A stretch of 64,000 nucleotides of DNA from DASRAJ01 sp035638255 (GTDB lineage Bacteria > Bacteroidota > Bacteroidia > Chitinophagales > UBA10324). Positions 8,826 to 18,900 of this stretch are shown in pieces. The first letter of the stretch is position 1; the number at the start of each line of letters is the position of its first letter. The stretch is from contig DASRAJ010000172.1 in assembly GCA_035638255.1 (NCBI GenBank), positions 1 through 64,000 of the forward strand. The letters run 5' to 3'. The notes under the pieces were generated by a model. That model worked only from the letters and a program-made list of their open reading frames with translations. It did no database searches and was not told the origin of the DNA. Position numbers and translations under genes: made by a program.

Positions 8826-9439
8826 GAGCTTCAAACAAAATATTTAGAAGTGCATTGATAGCTGTAACAGGACTATTTATTTGCTTTCAATTTATTTGTC
8901 GAATTGACCACGAATTTATTTTTGACTTCATTATACTCTTTGCCGTTGCGACAGGAGCTGCCATCATTTTCATGTGGACAATTAGTAAAGACAGAAAGGA
9001 GTATTCGAGAAGCAAAAAGCTTGTTGACTTCGCTCCAACTTTTATTGGTTCGGCTATTTTACTAGGATTGCTGACAACAATCTTCATTCTTAATCAGCGT
9101 GACAACTCACGAAGTAAATTGTATTGTGTAACAAAACAGAATGATTTCAATGGAGTCTCTATTGACTTTAGAGAAGATGGCACTTACAAAATGACAAGCT
9201 GGAGTTTAGGTGCTGACTATTATCGGGGGACCTATACAATGAAGGACAGTATTATAACTCTGGACAAGTCAAAGATTGAAAATGCAATTGTAAGTAACCG
9301 TTTGGTAGTTAGGCCTGAAATTGAGATTTACGAGAAGGACAGTTTTCCGGGGAAAGACACAGTTTATCAAAAATCCATTTATCAAATTGACGAGAACGGG
9401 AAAGTAATTAGTGGAGCAACCGATTTTGTAGTGAGATGA
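8822..9439 (+). CDS. Small membrane protein of unknown function (TTG start)
   Basis: 205 residues. Three hydrophobic segments near 9-25, 31-52 and 73-93, then a soluble C-terminal part of about 110 residues with a lipocalin-like beta pattern (FREDGTYKMTSWS, YYRGTYTMKDSIITLDKS). A stop lies in frame at 8816, so the start must be TTG at 8822 or further inside. The C-terminal half recalls the small domain in many Bacteroidota membrane proteins that reports energy or copper state, but I cannot name the family. It lies between a kinase and its presumed regulator, on the same strand. Confidence 0.65.
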   Translation: MRASNKIFRSALIAVTGLFICFQFICRIDHEFIFDFIILFAVATGAAIIFMWTISKDRKEYSRSKKLVDFAPTFIGSAILLGLLTTIFILNQRDNSRSKLYCVTKQNDFNGVSIDFREDGTYKMTSWSLGADYYRGTYTMKDSIITLDKSKIENAIVSNRLVVRPEIEIYEKDSFPGKDTVYQKSIYQIDENGKVISGATDFVVR

Positions 9440-9454
9440 AAAACATCCGTCTTA

Positions 9455-9470
9455 AAACGTAATTACGTTT
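9455..9470 (+). promoter_or_regulatory. Perfect 16-bp palindrome overlapping a TAnnTTTG box
   Basis: AAACGTAATTACGTTT is a perfect dyad. It contains most of TACGTTTG (9464-9471), a full match to the -7 consensus. A protein bound here would cover the promoter, so a repressor site is possible. It lies 62 nt before the regulator start, upstream of the TTTG box next to the ATG. Confidence 0.5.
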
Positions 9471-9478
9471 GCACCAAA

Positions 9479-9527
9479 AATCATTGGATTCAACTATTGC
9501 ATTCCACCCTTGCTAAACCGAATTTTG
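9479..9527 (+). promoter_or_regulatory. ATCAT-type box and TTTG element of regulator 9532
   Basis: AATCATTGGATTCAACTATTG starts at 9479, and the G of TTTG (9524-9527) is its 49th base. The start ATG follows 4 nt after the G. The same block at the same distance occurs before the regulator starting at 11748 (CACTATTG shared). The -7 box reads GAATTTTG, weaker than the consensus. Confidence 0.55.
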
Positions 9528-9531
9528 CATC

Positions 9532-10164
9532 ATGATTAAAGTAGCTGTATTCGACGATAACAAAGCGCGCAGGGAACTGCTGGAGATGCTTCTTAATTCC
9601 ACTGCAGACATGGAGTGCACCGGTGGGTATGAAGATTGCCGTAATGTGATTAAGAATATTGTGCAGAATATCCCGGATGTGGTGCTCATGGATATTGACA
9701 TGCCCCATGTAAATGGTATTGAAGGATTGCAGTTAATCAGAAAACAATTCCCGCAGGTGAAGATCCTGATGCAAACCGTGTTTGAAGAAGATGATAAAAT
9801 CTTTGCTGCCATCTGTGCCGGAGCGGATGGTTACATCCTCAAGAAGACACCGCCTGCAAAACTCATTGACGCCATCACTGAAGTCGTGTCCGGCGGAGCG
9901 CCCATGACACCCACCGTTGCACGGCAGGTGCTTCAGTTGTTCAACAACAGGAATAAAAAGTCAGCAACTGAGTTCAACCTTACCGATCGTGAGCACGAGA
10001 TTCTTTCCATGCTTGTTCAGGGTCTCAGCTATAAAATGATCGCTGACAAATGCAACGTCTCTTATTCAACCGTTAATTCTCACATCAGCCACATCTACGA
10101 AAAGCTTCACGTAAAATCAGGAACGGAAGCGGTGGCAAAAGCAATTGAGCAGAAGATTGTATAG
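9532..10164 (+). CDS. NarL/LuxR-family response regulator
   Basis: 210 residues. Receiver about 1-120 with FDDN, LMDIDMPH (phospho-Asp), LMQTVF and ILKKTPP; HTH about 143-205 (LTDREHEILSML, STVNSHISHIYEKLHV). The helix that reads DNA differs from 3559 (YSTVNSHIS against FNTVNTHCK) and is close to 11107-11748 (STTVNSHIQ), which agrees with the different operator type upstream. It probably answers to the kinase 5544-8699, from which it is separated by the small membrane protein. Probably a leaderless mRNA (TTTG plus 4 nt plus ATG). Confidence 0.94.
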   Translation: MIKVAVFDDNKARRELLEMLLNSTADMECTGGYEDCRNVIKNIVQNIPDVVLMDIDMPHVNGIEGLQLIRKQFPQVKILMQTVFEEDDKIFAAICAGADGYILKKTPPAKLIDAITEVVSGGAPMTPTVARQVLQLFNNRNKKSATEFNLTDREHEILSMLVQGLSYKMIADKCNVSYSTVNSHISHIYEKLHVKSGTEAVAKAIEQKIV

Positions 10165-10219
10165 TAGATAAAATCAAGCCGCCGGCTTGTAAAATGGCTG
10201 AGGAAAATTTTACCGGTTT

Positions 10220-10765
10220 CTAAAGTAACGATAAGAAAGCTTTTCGCGGGAAAGCTTTATTCAGAGCATCAGTACGGCTTTGAACCTGCAACTTTTCATA
10301 AATATTATGGATATGGGTGCGCACTGTAGCGGTACTTATATATATAATTGATCGCTTATTTCTTTATAGCGAAACCTTTGGAAAGCAATCCGCCATTATG
10401 CAATTCGACGATTGCTTCTGATTTCATTGCAGGGGCGTGTTTTCTTGAGAATATAACCGGTAGCTCCGGCTTTCAATGCTTCAAAAATGTTTTCATCATC
10501 TTCAAAAATACTACACATCAGGTATTGTGTATTCGGGCATTTCATTCTCAGTTCACGAACACATTCAATACCACTAACGCCCGGCAATCCTATATCCATA
10601 AGCACCACATCAGGACAAATCAAAGGTATATTCTGCAATGCCTCTTCCCCGTTTCCATAAAACTCCCACACACTCAAATCCTTCGTTGCCGCTTACAAGG
10701 GCGGATAAAGACTCACGGATTATTTCTGTATCTTCTACTATAGCTACGGTTATTGGTGTCTCCAT
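10220..10765 (-). pseudogene. Broken NarL-type response regulator
   Basis: Starts at ATG 10765 with METPITVAIVEDTEIIRESL in one frame; a shift near 10655-10665 moves to the frame with NGEEALQNI, VVLMDIGLPGVSGIE and GATGYILKKT. Another shift near 10440 gives APAMKSEAIVELHNGG. The linker of about 40-50 residues and the first HTH helix are missing. Shifts near 10365 and 10345 follow, then STATVRTHIHNIYEKLQV and a stop at 10220. At least three frameshifts and a deletion. The receiver differs from the four intact regulators (EDTEI acidic patch, GLPGVSG), so it is an older or imported relative. It has no TTTG-N4-ATG promoter. Confidence 0.85.
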
Positions 10766-11106
10766 TATATCGATATTTATGATTTATAAAATGAACTATT
10801 TATTAATGAAGCAAAATTACACCACCAATCATTGAATGCAATACAACTTTAGTCGCACTCCCCTTTTTTGATCCGGAATTTTGTCCGCAGGACTCTGCCG
10901 GTATCTGAAAGCAAGAACTGTCGGTTCTGCGAGAACCGACAGTTCTTTGCGGAGCGTCGAAAATCTTCATGACCTTCATTGTACCCTCGCAAGAGGTATT
11001 GTGCGCAGCCGGGCGGCAGACAAAACATAGCACGTGAGAATCGATCCCGAATATCGGAAGAGAATCGGGAATCAATAACTTTTACACCTGTGATGCCTCA
11101 ATTTTC
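10766..11106. other. Gene-free stretch with MITE-end remnant and hairpin
   Basis: No plausible gene. It holds CCGGAATTTTGTCCGCAGGA at 10873-10892 and on to 10898, which matches the terminal repeat of the MITE at 29118, and a perfect long hairpin at 10913-10947. The short open frame in the right half has no coding features. Confidence 0.6.
10913..10947. repeat. Perfect 16-bp inverted repeat with 3-nt loop
   Basis: AAGAACTGTCGGTTCT (10913-10928), loop GCG, then its exact complement at 10932-10947. It begins 15 bp after the MITE-end remnant 10873-10898, so it may be part of a decayed element. There is no T-tract, so it is not a typical terminator. Confidence 0.75.
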
Positions 11107-11748
11107 TCACACGATCTTATCATGAATTGCTTTAGAAACAGCTTCGGTAGCTGAATGCACATGCAGCTTTTCATAGATGTGCTGAATGTGGCTATTAACT
11201 GTGGTGGAGGAAATATTGCAAGTGTCGGCAATCTTCTTATAGCTCATTCCCTTGACCAGTAATGAGAGGATCTCGGTCTCACGGGCGCTGAGATTAAATT
11301 CATTTCCTTTTGGTGTTTGATGTTTGTTGTTGAATAAGTTGAGTACTTGCCTCGCCACGGATGGGCTCATGGGTGCACCACCTTGCATCACTTCAATGAT
11401 ACCATCGATAAGTTTTGAAGGGTGAGCTTTCTTCAGAATGTAGCCATCAGCGCCTGCGCATATAGCATCAAATATTTTCTCATCATCGTCGAACACCGTT
11501 TGCATCAGGATGTGAATGGATGGGAAATGCTGACGAATCAATTTCAATCCCTCGATGCCGTTGACATTGGGCATGTCTATATCCATAAGAACCACCTCGG
11601 GCTTGCAATTGCCAATGTTCCTCACTACTTCGCGGCAATCAGGAAAAATTCCGACGCAAGCCATGCCATCGGTTGCATTGATCAAAAGCTCTAAGCCATT
11701 TCTGCGATTGGTATTATCATCGAAAACTGCCACCTGAATTATTTCCAC
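11107..11748 (-). CDS. NarL/LuxR-family response regulator (GTG start)
   Basis: 213 residues. Receiver about 1-122: FDDN, LMDIDMPNVNG, LMQTVF, ILKKAHPSK; HTH about 147-210 (LSARETEILSLL, STTVNSHIQHIYEKLHVHSATEAVSKAI). The start is taken as GTG at 11748 (MEIIQVAVFDDN); no ATG is available in frame upstream, and the TTTG box ends 4 nt before the GTG just as in the other three regulators. It follows the kinase 11970-15185 on the same strand after a 221-bp gap with its own promoter, so pair expression is by separate transcripts. The closest relative in the window is 9532-10164. Confidence 0.93.
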   Translation of the reverse strand: MEIIQVAVFDDNTNRRNGLELLINATDGMACVGIFPDCREVVRNIGNCKPEVVLMDIDMPNVNGIEGLKLIRQHFPSIHILMQTVFDDDEKIFDAICAGADGYILKKAHPSKLIDGIIEVMQGGAPMSPSVARQVLNLFNNKHQTPKGNEFNLSARETEILSLLVKGMSYKKIADTCNISSTTVNSHIQHIYEKLHVHSATEAVSKAIHDKIV

Positions 11749-11752
11749 GGTG

Positions 11753-11801
11753 CAAAGATGAAGGTTATTGTAGTGTTAATCAATAGTGAATTATCATGAT
11801 T
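11753..11801 (-). promoter_or_regulatory. ATCATGAT box and TTTG element of regulator 11748
   Basis: Read on the minus strand: ATCATGATAATTCACTATTG begins at 11800, and the G of CATCTTTG lies at 11753, the 49th base from 11801. This is the same block and spacing as before genes 28137 and 52286, and 1 nt different from 15376. It suggests the regulator shares control with these genes, perhaps by autoregulation. Confidence 0.65.
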
Positions 11802-11969
11802 TTTTGTGCTCAACCTCTTATCCTTTAAATTTTCAGGCCTCAAACATCAAACTTCAAGAAAATTTCTCCGCAGGAGTCCTATGGACAAGAAGAAAAATTT
11901 CAAAACGCTAACTCGGAACTTTGAACTTTGGATCTTTCTTGAATTTTGATTCTTGATATTTGTTTGCCT

Positions 11970-14900
11970 TTACAATGAAAACTCCAGTTTCAGTGAAGTT
12001 CCTTCCCCAACTTTGGAATTAAAATGAAGTTCACCATTTAACTCCCCTGCACGTTTTTTCATATTGTATAATCCATTACCATTCGATCCGGTATTCGTGT
12101 CGAAGCCCTTGCCATCATCGTGGATCATCATGATGATCTTATGGCTTCCATTCATCGAGAGGTCAATCCAGACATTTCTGCAATCAGCATATTTGGCGGC
12201 GTTGTTTATGGCTTCTTTAAAAATGAGATAAAGATTTTTTCGCTGCGACATATCAAGATGAAGCCGTTGCAGTTCCGGTGTTATCTGAAGATGAACATTG
12301 CAATTTTTCGCCTCAAGTAATTCGTTTGCGAAAGCATTCATCCGGTCAACGATATTATCGAACCGGTCGTTTTTCGTGTTGATCATCCATACAATGTCAT
12401 TCATTGCATCCATCATTCCTGTGGTGCTATCAGTGATGTTCTCGAGCATGCCGGCAGCTTCAGGCGCTTTGTTGATCACTTCCTTCTTAGCCACCTGGCT
12501 ATAGATGGAAATGCTGCTGAGCGTAGAACCGATTTCATCATGAAGATCGCCAGCTATGCGGTTGCGAATCGCCTGCAACTTGAGCGCTTGTTGCAGTTGG
12601 TAACGGTATAAAAGGTAGACAGCAGAAGCAATTGTTAGTACCGCCGCAATTCGAAACCACCACGTTGCCCACCAGGGCGGGCTCACCGATATTTTATAGG
12701 CTACTCCCTTTTCATTCCAGATACCACTGCTGTTGGCAGCTTTCACTCTAAAGGTGTAATCACCCGGTGGAATATGGCTATAGATTACGTAAGCCCGATT
12801 ACCGCTGTAGACCCAATCATTATCCAATCCTTCGAGCTTGTAAGCAAATTGATTTTCTGCACTTCGGTAATAAGAGGTGGTTGCAAATTGAAAAGCGAGA
12901 TTGTCCTGGTTATAGTTAAGCCTGACTACATCCGAGTCAAGTGGCGTTTCTTCTCCCATCACTTTGAACGACGACAAGATCACATTCGGAACCGGTGCTG
13001 AAACAGCAATGTCTTCCGGCTTGAACACATTTATTCCTGCGGTACCTCCAAACACCAATTCACCTCCCGGCATTTTGCAGAATGCATTCGTATTGAATTC
13101 GTATCCCTGCAATCCATCAAAGGGAGTGAAGTTCGTTACCACTTTGTTCGATGGATTGAACTTGCACAGCCCGCTGTTAGATGAGAGCCATAAGTTGCCT
13201 TCATTGTCGAATAGCATCGTGTAAATCACATCATCAGGCAATCCATCCTGCTTGCTGTAAACAGTAAACTGATGCGTCCTGATATCGAATTTATTCAAGC
13301 CTCCGCCGAAGGTTCCAATCCAGATATTGCCATCCCTATCTTCAGCGAAGCAGCGCACTTCATTCGTGCTCAAACTGTTTCTTTCTTCTTCGTGAATATA
13401 AGAAGTTGTTTTGCCATCCGGTGAATAAACGTTGATGCCTGACATGGAGCCCGCCCAAACATTTTTATTCCGGTCTTCGAGAAAAGCAAACGTCATTTTC
13501 CAGATGCTGCTATCATTCTTCTCATTCGCATTCATTGCTTGTATTTGTGGAGAGGGATTGGATAATAGTTCATTCACGCTGATTCGGAACAGTCCTTCCT
13601 TACTTCCTATCCAAAGCATGTCTCTTGAATCAATTAACATAGCACGATAGGTCTGTGAAATTTTTCTAACAGGTGGCCCTCCCGGTAGAGCATAAAATGA
13701 ATGGCATGTTTTGGAGTGAGGGTTATATACAAATAGCCAATTGTCCCAAGTGCCAACGAAAATGTTTCCTTGCCGGTCCGCTGCCGCACAGCCCCAGGTA
13801 TGAGAAGAGCTCAGCTCCTTCACGATTGAATTATCATCATAGCGCACGACATCAGCTTTGCCGGTTCTTATATTTATATCCGAGATAGTCACAAACGTAC
13901 CGGCAAGCAGGTGATCATTGTCAAGCGGCAAGCACATCCGGGTATTTGTGCTTTGAAAGTAATCGGGCAAACCGGCGAACTCGCTTGCGACAGGAACAAT
14001 GGTTGAAAATATATTTCTCTTCTTTTCAATTTTCACAAGACCATAGGAATTCTGCGACACCCAGATTACTCCTGACCTATGATATTGGATTGCGAAAATA
14101 TCATTCGACCACAGCGAGTTAGGATTATCTGCCAGGCTTAAATATTGAATCACTTTTTTTGTAGATGTGTTTACACGAATGAGGCCATGGTTTACATAGG
14201 AGATCCACAACTCATTATCACCGTCCTTCGTTATCCCCGTAGTATGGAAGTCTCCATGGGCAGAATCATTAACTGTAATATTGATTGAATCCATTTTCTC
14301 CGTTCTTAAATCTATGTGCAGTAGTCGAAGTCCCCTGCTTATCCATAAGTTGTAAGGGTCCGTTAAAGTCATCACAGAATGTTCGGCAAGCAGATCGCCC
14401 ATGGTGGAATCTCTCTCGATGACCTTCGGCGACCATGATGATTGTGCGGAGAACCAATAAATTGTTTTCATGTCTTTTGAAAGGATCACTTTGCTGATGA
14501 GTTCTCCTTTGTTCTCATCCCCATAGCCGCTGAAGTATTCGGCTTGGAAATATTCGATCTCTCTGGCATTCTTAAGATATTCTGTTCTGAATTTTTCTGT
14601 TCCAATATTGAATACGCTCACGCTATCACCCCATGCATTGTAAATAATTTGATTCCCCGGGATGAGATGCGAGTACTTTATCGTAGGGGGCGCATCGTAT
14701 TTTTTGATTTGCCCGGTGAAGTAGTTGAGTCTGAAAAGATTTTTTTTACTGTTCACCCAAATGCAATGGTTTTTACTGTCATTAATTGTCCAGAGCGTTT
14801 GCTTCGTATCTCCGGAAATGAACTTACTGAAATCATAGCGATCAAAGCCGTTCTTAAGAGGATTGTAAACATATACATCAAGGTCAACCGAAAAATAGAA

Positions 14901-15185
14901 ACGCTCAAACCCTCCCGGATACTCCGGCACGTAACCGGTAGGAATCTTCTTGCCCCATAGTGCAGCGTTGTTGAAAGGATATATTTTGAAATTGTATCCG
15001 TCATAACGTGCAAAACCTTGTTCGGAATAAATCCATAATAACCCTGCCTGGTCCGTGAACAACTGTGTGTTGTTAAATGCCGAAGGCAGCCCATCGAAGT
15101 GAGAGTAGCGGGTGAAGATGACATCGTCCTGCGCACAGGCAGAGATCACCTTCAGAAGGGCAGCTAAGAGAAGTGCTTTTCTCAT
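11970..15185 (-). CDS. Propeller-type sensor histidine kinase
   Basis: 1071 residues from the ATG at 15185 (MRKALLLAALLKVISACAQDD); eight open upstream codons are not shared with paralogues. The signal sequence ends ISACAQ, which also fits a lipobox, so the N-terminus may be lipidated. Propellers about 22-760 (GLLWIYSEQGFARYDGYNF, GNIWIGTFGGGLNKF, GNLWLSSNSGLCKF), Y_Y_Y about 765-830 (LEGLDNDWVYSGNRAYVIYS), helix about 845-865, His in LHDEIGSTLSS (about 879), then NNAAKYADC, HDDGKGF and GNGLYNM. Member of the QDD..FTRYSH group (with 15947, 37910, 44299, 47555). The -7 box is TATATTTG at 15214-15207. Likely partner: regulator 11107-11748. Confidence 0.95.
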   Translation of the reverse strand: MRKALLLAALLKVISACAQDDVIFTRYSHFDGLPSAFNNTQLFTDQAGLLWIYSEQGFARYDGYNFKIYPFNNAALWGKKIPTGYVPEYPGGFERFYFSVDLDVYVYNPLKNGFDRYDFSKFISGDTKQTLWTINDSKNHCIWVNSKKNLFRLNYFTGQIKKYDAPPTIKYSHLIPGNQIIYNAWGDSVSVFNIGTEKFRTEYLKNAREIEYFQAEYFSGYGDENKGELISKVILSKDMKTIYWFSAQSSWSPKVIERDSTMGDLLAEHSVMTLTDPYNLWISRGLRLLHIDLRTEKMDSINITVNDSAHGDFHTTGITKDGDNELWISYVNHGLIRVNTSTKKVIQYLSLADNPNSLWSNDIFAIQYHRSGVIWVSQNSYGLVKIEKKRNIFSTIVPVASEFAGLPDYFQSTNTRMCLPLDNDHLLAGTFVTISDINIRTGKADVVRYDDNSIVKELSSSHTWGCAAADRQGNIFVGTWDNWLFVYNPHSKTCHSFYALPGGPPVRKISQTYRAMLIDSRDMLWIGSKEGLFRISVNELLSNPSPQIQAMNANEKNDSSIWKMTFAFLEDRNKNVWAGSMSGINVYSPDGKTTSYIHEEERNSLSTNEVRCFAEDRDGNIWIGTFGGGLNKFDIRTHQFTVYSKQDGLPDDVIYTMLFDNEGNLWLSSNSGLCKFNPSNKVVTNFTPFDGLQGYEFNTNAFCKMPGGELVFGGTAGINVFKPEDIAVSAPVPNVILSSFKVMGEETPLDSDVVRLNYNQDNLAFQFATTSYYRSAENQFAYKLEGLDNDWVYSGNRAYVIYSHIPPGDYTFRVKAANSSGIWNEKGVAYKISVSPPWWATWWFRIAAVLTIASAVYLLYRYQLQQALKLQAIRNRIAGDLHDEIGSTLSSISIYSQVAKKEVINKAPEAAGMLENITDSTTGMMDAMNDIVWMINTKNDRFDNIVDRMNAFANELLEAKNCNVHLQITPELQRLHLDMSQRKNLYLIFKEAINNAAKYADCRNVWIDLSMNGSHKIIMMIHDDGKGFDTNTGSNGNGLYNMKKRAGELNGELHFNSKVGEGTSLKLEFSL

Positions 15186-15234
15186 GTCGTATGCAAAGCG
15201 AGATCTCAAATATAAGTTGCATATCAGTATAACC

Positions 15235-15325
15235 CTTCATGAGTATTGAGGATGTCTGTTTCTTTCGGCTTCTTAAATCATGATATCTCACTATTGATTC
15301 TACCCTGTCGGCAATGGCATCTTTG
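15235..15325 (+). promoter_or_regulatory. Two-box promoter of 15376 (shared with 28137 and 52286)
   Basis: Distal block TCATGAGTATTGAGGATG (15237-15254) and proximal block ATCATGATATCTCACTATTG (15277-15296), followed by CATCTTTG ending at 15325. The distal block read on the other strand (ATCCTCAATACTCA) resembles the proximal one and lies about 48 nt before the TATATTTG box of the divergent kinase 15185, so one site may serve each direction. Confidence 0.68.
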
Positions 15326-15375
15326 CGTTGTCAAAAAAATTCAAAATAATTATTCACAAAAAAAAATCATAACCA

Positions 15376-15813
15376 ATGAAAAACGCAATTCAAAAGTCAG
15401 CATGTGTAATGTTGTTCTTACTCGCAGTATCCATTTCTGCTAACGCACAAGCGTTATTGGGGCCGGAATCTACCAGTAGAATTCTTCTGTCTAATTTAAA
15501 TACTTCCATTAGCATTCCCGTTACTTGTCAATCACAAATTGTTCGTCAGGATTTTGAGAATGAAAGTATTTTCAGCTTCAAGAATGAAGACAATTCACCT
15601 GTATTTCTTTTTTCAATCAACAAAGTCACTGGTGCGCAATGGATGCAACTCAAAGATCAGGTGAAAGATTACACCATCATTGAAAACAAAGACGAAGTCA
15701 TCACATTTGTGCTGAGAACAGACGTCACAAAAATCAAGGGTTCCACGAATGATCAATATCAGAGCATGATGGCGCAAGTGGATGGAATGATCGCCAGTCT
15801 CTCTCGCAACTGA
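15376..15813 (+). CDS. Small secreted protein of unknown function
   Basis: 145 residues. Signal peptide about 1-25 (LFLLAVSISANAQA), mature part about 120 residues, mixed alpha/beta, ending SMMAQVDGMIASLSRN. One Cys in the mature part (VTCQSQ). No family recognised. Preceded by a 50-nt leader, AT-rich and with no clear Shine-Dalgarno. It is one of three genes with the two-box promoter, and divergent from a kinase, so it is a likely target of the neighbouring two-component pair. A strong terminator follows at 15841. Confidence 0.8.
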   Translation: MKNAIQKSACVMLFLLAVSISANAQALLGPESTSRILLSNLNTSISIPVTCQSQIVRQDFENESIFSFKNEDNSPVFLFSINKVTGAQWMQLKDQVKDYTIIENKDEVITFVLRTDVTKIKGSTNDQYQSMMAQVDGMIASLSRN

Positions 15814-15840
15814 TTTAGTCATTTATTGAATCCGGAATAA

Positions 15841-15876
15841 AAGCAAACAGCCTTGATTCGCAGGGCTGTTTGCTTT
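15841..15876 (+). terminator. Rho-independent terminator
   Basis: AAGCAAACAGCC pairs with GGGCTGTTTGCTT around the loop TTGATTCGCA, followed by a T-run. It ends the 15376 transcript and may also work for the kinase on the other strand. Confidence 0.85.
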
Positions 15877-15946
15877 TTATGTATACTGCAGAAATAGCGA
15901 CGCTCTTTTCAAAAATATGAATGTCGTTAAGCACAAAACTCCTGGT

Positions 15947-18900
15947 TTATAATGCAAATTCCAATTTCATTTCTGTCCCTTCCCCAATTTTAGAATTGAA
16001 ATGGAATTGACCGTTTAACTCTGCAGCACGTTTTCTCATACTTAGTAGGCCGTTTCCTTTTGATTCTCCATTGATATTGAATCCCTTTCCATCATCTTTT
16101 ATGCTCATCATGATTTTGTGACTTCCATTCATCGAGATATCTATCCAAACATTTCTGCAATCAGCATATTTGGCAGCGTTGTTTATTGCTTCCTTAAAAA
16201 TGAGATAGAGATTTTTTCGCTGCGACATGTCGAGATGGAGTCGTTGAAGTTCGGGAGTTATACGGAGATGGACATTGCAATTCTTGGCTTCCAGTAATTC
16301 GTTTGCGAAAGCATTCATGCGGTCAACAATATTATCGAAGCGGTCATTCTTTGTGTTGATCATCCACACAATGTCATTCATGGCATCCATCATTCCCGTG
16401 GTGCTGTCAGTGATGTTCTCCAGCATTGCTGCGGCTTCAGGTGCTTTTTGTGTTACTTCTTTTTTCGCCACCTGGCTATAGATGGAAATGCTGCTGAGTG
16501 TTGAACCGATCTCATCATGCAGATCACCTGCGATACGATTGCGGATCGTTTGCAGCTTGAGCGCCTGCCCCAATTGATAACGGTATAAAAGATAAATAGC
16601 AGCAGCAATAATGAGCACTGCAGCAATGCGAAACCACCACGTTGCCCACCACGGCGGGCTTACTGATATTTTATACGCAACTCCTTTTTCATTCCAGATA
16701 CCGCTACTGTTGGCTGCTTTTACTCTGAAGGTATAATCTCCAGGAGGAACATGACTATACGTTACGTACGCGCGGTTACCACAATATACCCAATCATGAT
16801 CCAGCCCTTCAAGCCTGTATGCAAATTGGTTTTCTGCACTCCTGAAGTAAGAGGTGGTTGCAAATTGAAAGGTGAGATTGTCTTGCTTATAGCTTAACCT
16901 GGTTACATCTGAATCAAGAGATGTTTCTTCTCCCAATACTTTAAAAGATGATAACAACACATTAGGAACAGGAGCTGAAACAGCAATGGCTTCGGGTTTG
17001 AAAACACTCAGTCCTTTAGGTCCGCCAAATACAAGCTCGCCGCCGGGCATGGTGCAATAAGCATTCGTATTGAATTCATAGCTCTGCAATCCGTCAAAAG
17101 GTGTAAAAGTATTTACTATGGGATTGGTAGGGTTAAACCTCGTGAGCCCGAGATTGGAACTCAGCCACAGGTTGTTTTCTTTGTCAATAATGATTGTGTA
17201 AACGGAATTATCAGGCAGCCCATCTTTCGTGGTATAGGCGGTGAACTGATGTGTGCCCGCGTCCAGCTTGTTTAAGCCGCCTCCTATAGTTGCAATCCAA
17301 ATGTTACCTCCCGATCCATCGGGATTATCTTCAGCAAAGCACCGGACCTCATTCGCGCTTAAACTATTTTTTCCAACTTCGTGCGTGTAGGAAGTTATTT
17401 TTCCATCAGGAGAAAAAACTTTTATACCCGACATCGAGCCGACCCAAACATTTTTATTGTGATCCTCCATGAAGGCGAAGATTGTTCTTTCGGTGCTGAT
17501 TCTTCCTGTCCCGGTATCATTCAGGCTTACGGCTTGTAATCGCGGTGAGGGACTATAGATTAGTGAATCAGCCTGCACTCTGAACAGACCTTGCTTGCTT
17601 CCTATCCAAAGCATGTTGCGTGAATCAAGCAGCATGGCGCGGTACGCTTTCCCTGAAGACACATTTACCGGTCCGCCCGGTATATTATAATGTGCACGGC
17701 ATGTCTTGCTGTGAGAATTGTAGGTGTAGAGCCAGCCATCCCATGTTCCTATAATTATATTTCCGCGCTTATCTGCCACGGCAGCTCCATAAGCACGAAT
17801 AACATTAAGCTCCTGCACCACTGTATGATCGTCGTAGCGCACCAGGTCCACTTTGCCCGTTTTAATATTTACATCACAGATATTCGCCAGCGTTCCTGCA
17901 AGCAGATGGTCATTGTCCAGCGGGAGCAGTGTACGCGTGTCAAGTGCTTCAAAGCGGCTGCTCAAATTGGAGAACTCATTAGTAAGAGGAACGATCGTGC
18001 GAAAGATGTTTCGCTGCTTCTCAATTTTTACAAGTCCGAAAGAAGGATTGTTCACCCACAGCGCTCCGTAGCCATCGTAAATTATTCCGAATGTACTGTT
18101 TGCCCATAGCGAATTGGGATTGCCGGGTACAGTTAAGTACTGGGTCACTTTTCCTGAAGCCACATTCACCCGCATTACTCCATTACTCGCAAATGATGCC
18201 CATATCTCATGATCCCGGTCTTCTATAATGCCGGTGATGCGGTAATCTTTGTTTGGATTCCCTGCTATGTGTACGTCTATTGAATCTATTGCGCCGGTCA
18301 CCAAATCAACGTGGACAAGACCGGTGCCGTGCAAGTCAGCCCATAAATTGTTGGAATCTGTTAATGTGACGATCCTGTAAATTCCAGGTGGCAACACCAG
18401 GGGAGATGGTGCTGCAATAACCTTCGGCAAAACCGGAGAGGTTTTATTGAACCAGAATACTTTTTTCGCATCGGCGGAGAGAATCACCTTGGAGACGAGT
18501 TCACACTTGTCATAATCATCCCTGTTATCATAATAATCTGAATACAGTTCACCGAATTCTTTCGCGCCCTTCAGATATTCAGTGCTGAATTTCTCTGTTG
18601 TGATATCGAACAGAAGGATGCTGTCATCCCAATTTTTATAAATGATTTTATTGGAGGGAAGAAGATATTTTTTTGTTGGCGATGCCGGTGCGTCGAACTG
18701 TTTTATCCTTCCGCTGTAGCTGAGCCGGAAAAGATTTCTTCCGGCGGAAACCCAGATACAATGATTTCGCGCATCATCCAATGTGCTGAAGTTTTCTCCT
18801 TTCTCTTCCCGAACAAGCTTGTTGAAATCATGCCGTTCGAAACCGTTTACGAGCGGGTTATAGACGAATACTACACGATCAATCGTAAGAAAGACACGTT

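Noticed and set aside
9679..9717. Receiver-to-propeller fusion, that is, hybrid one-protein two-component systems
   Set aside because: All eight kinases stop after HATPase_c; receivers and HTH domains are on separate genes.
10348..10743. 131-codon plus-strand frame over the broken regulator
   Set aside because: Shadow of the minus-strand pseudogene; no features of its own.
14544..14960. 138-codon frame on the plus strand inside kinase 11970-15185
   Set aside because: Antisense shadow; similar frames recur at the same place in the paralogues because the kinase DNA is conserved.
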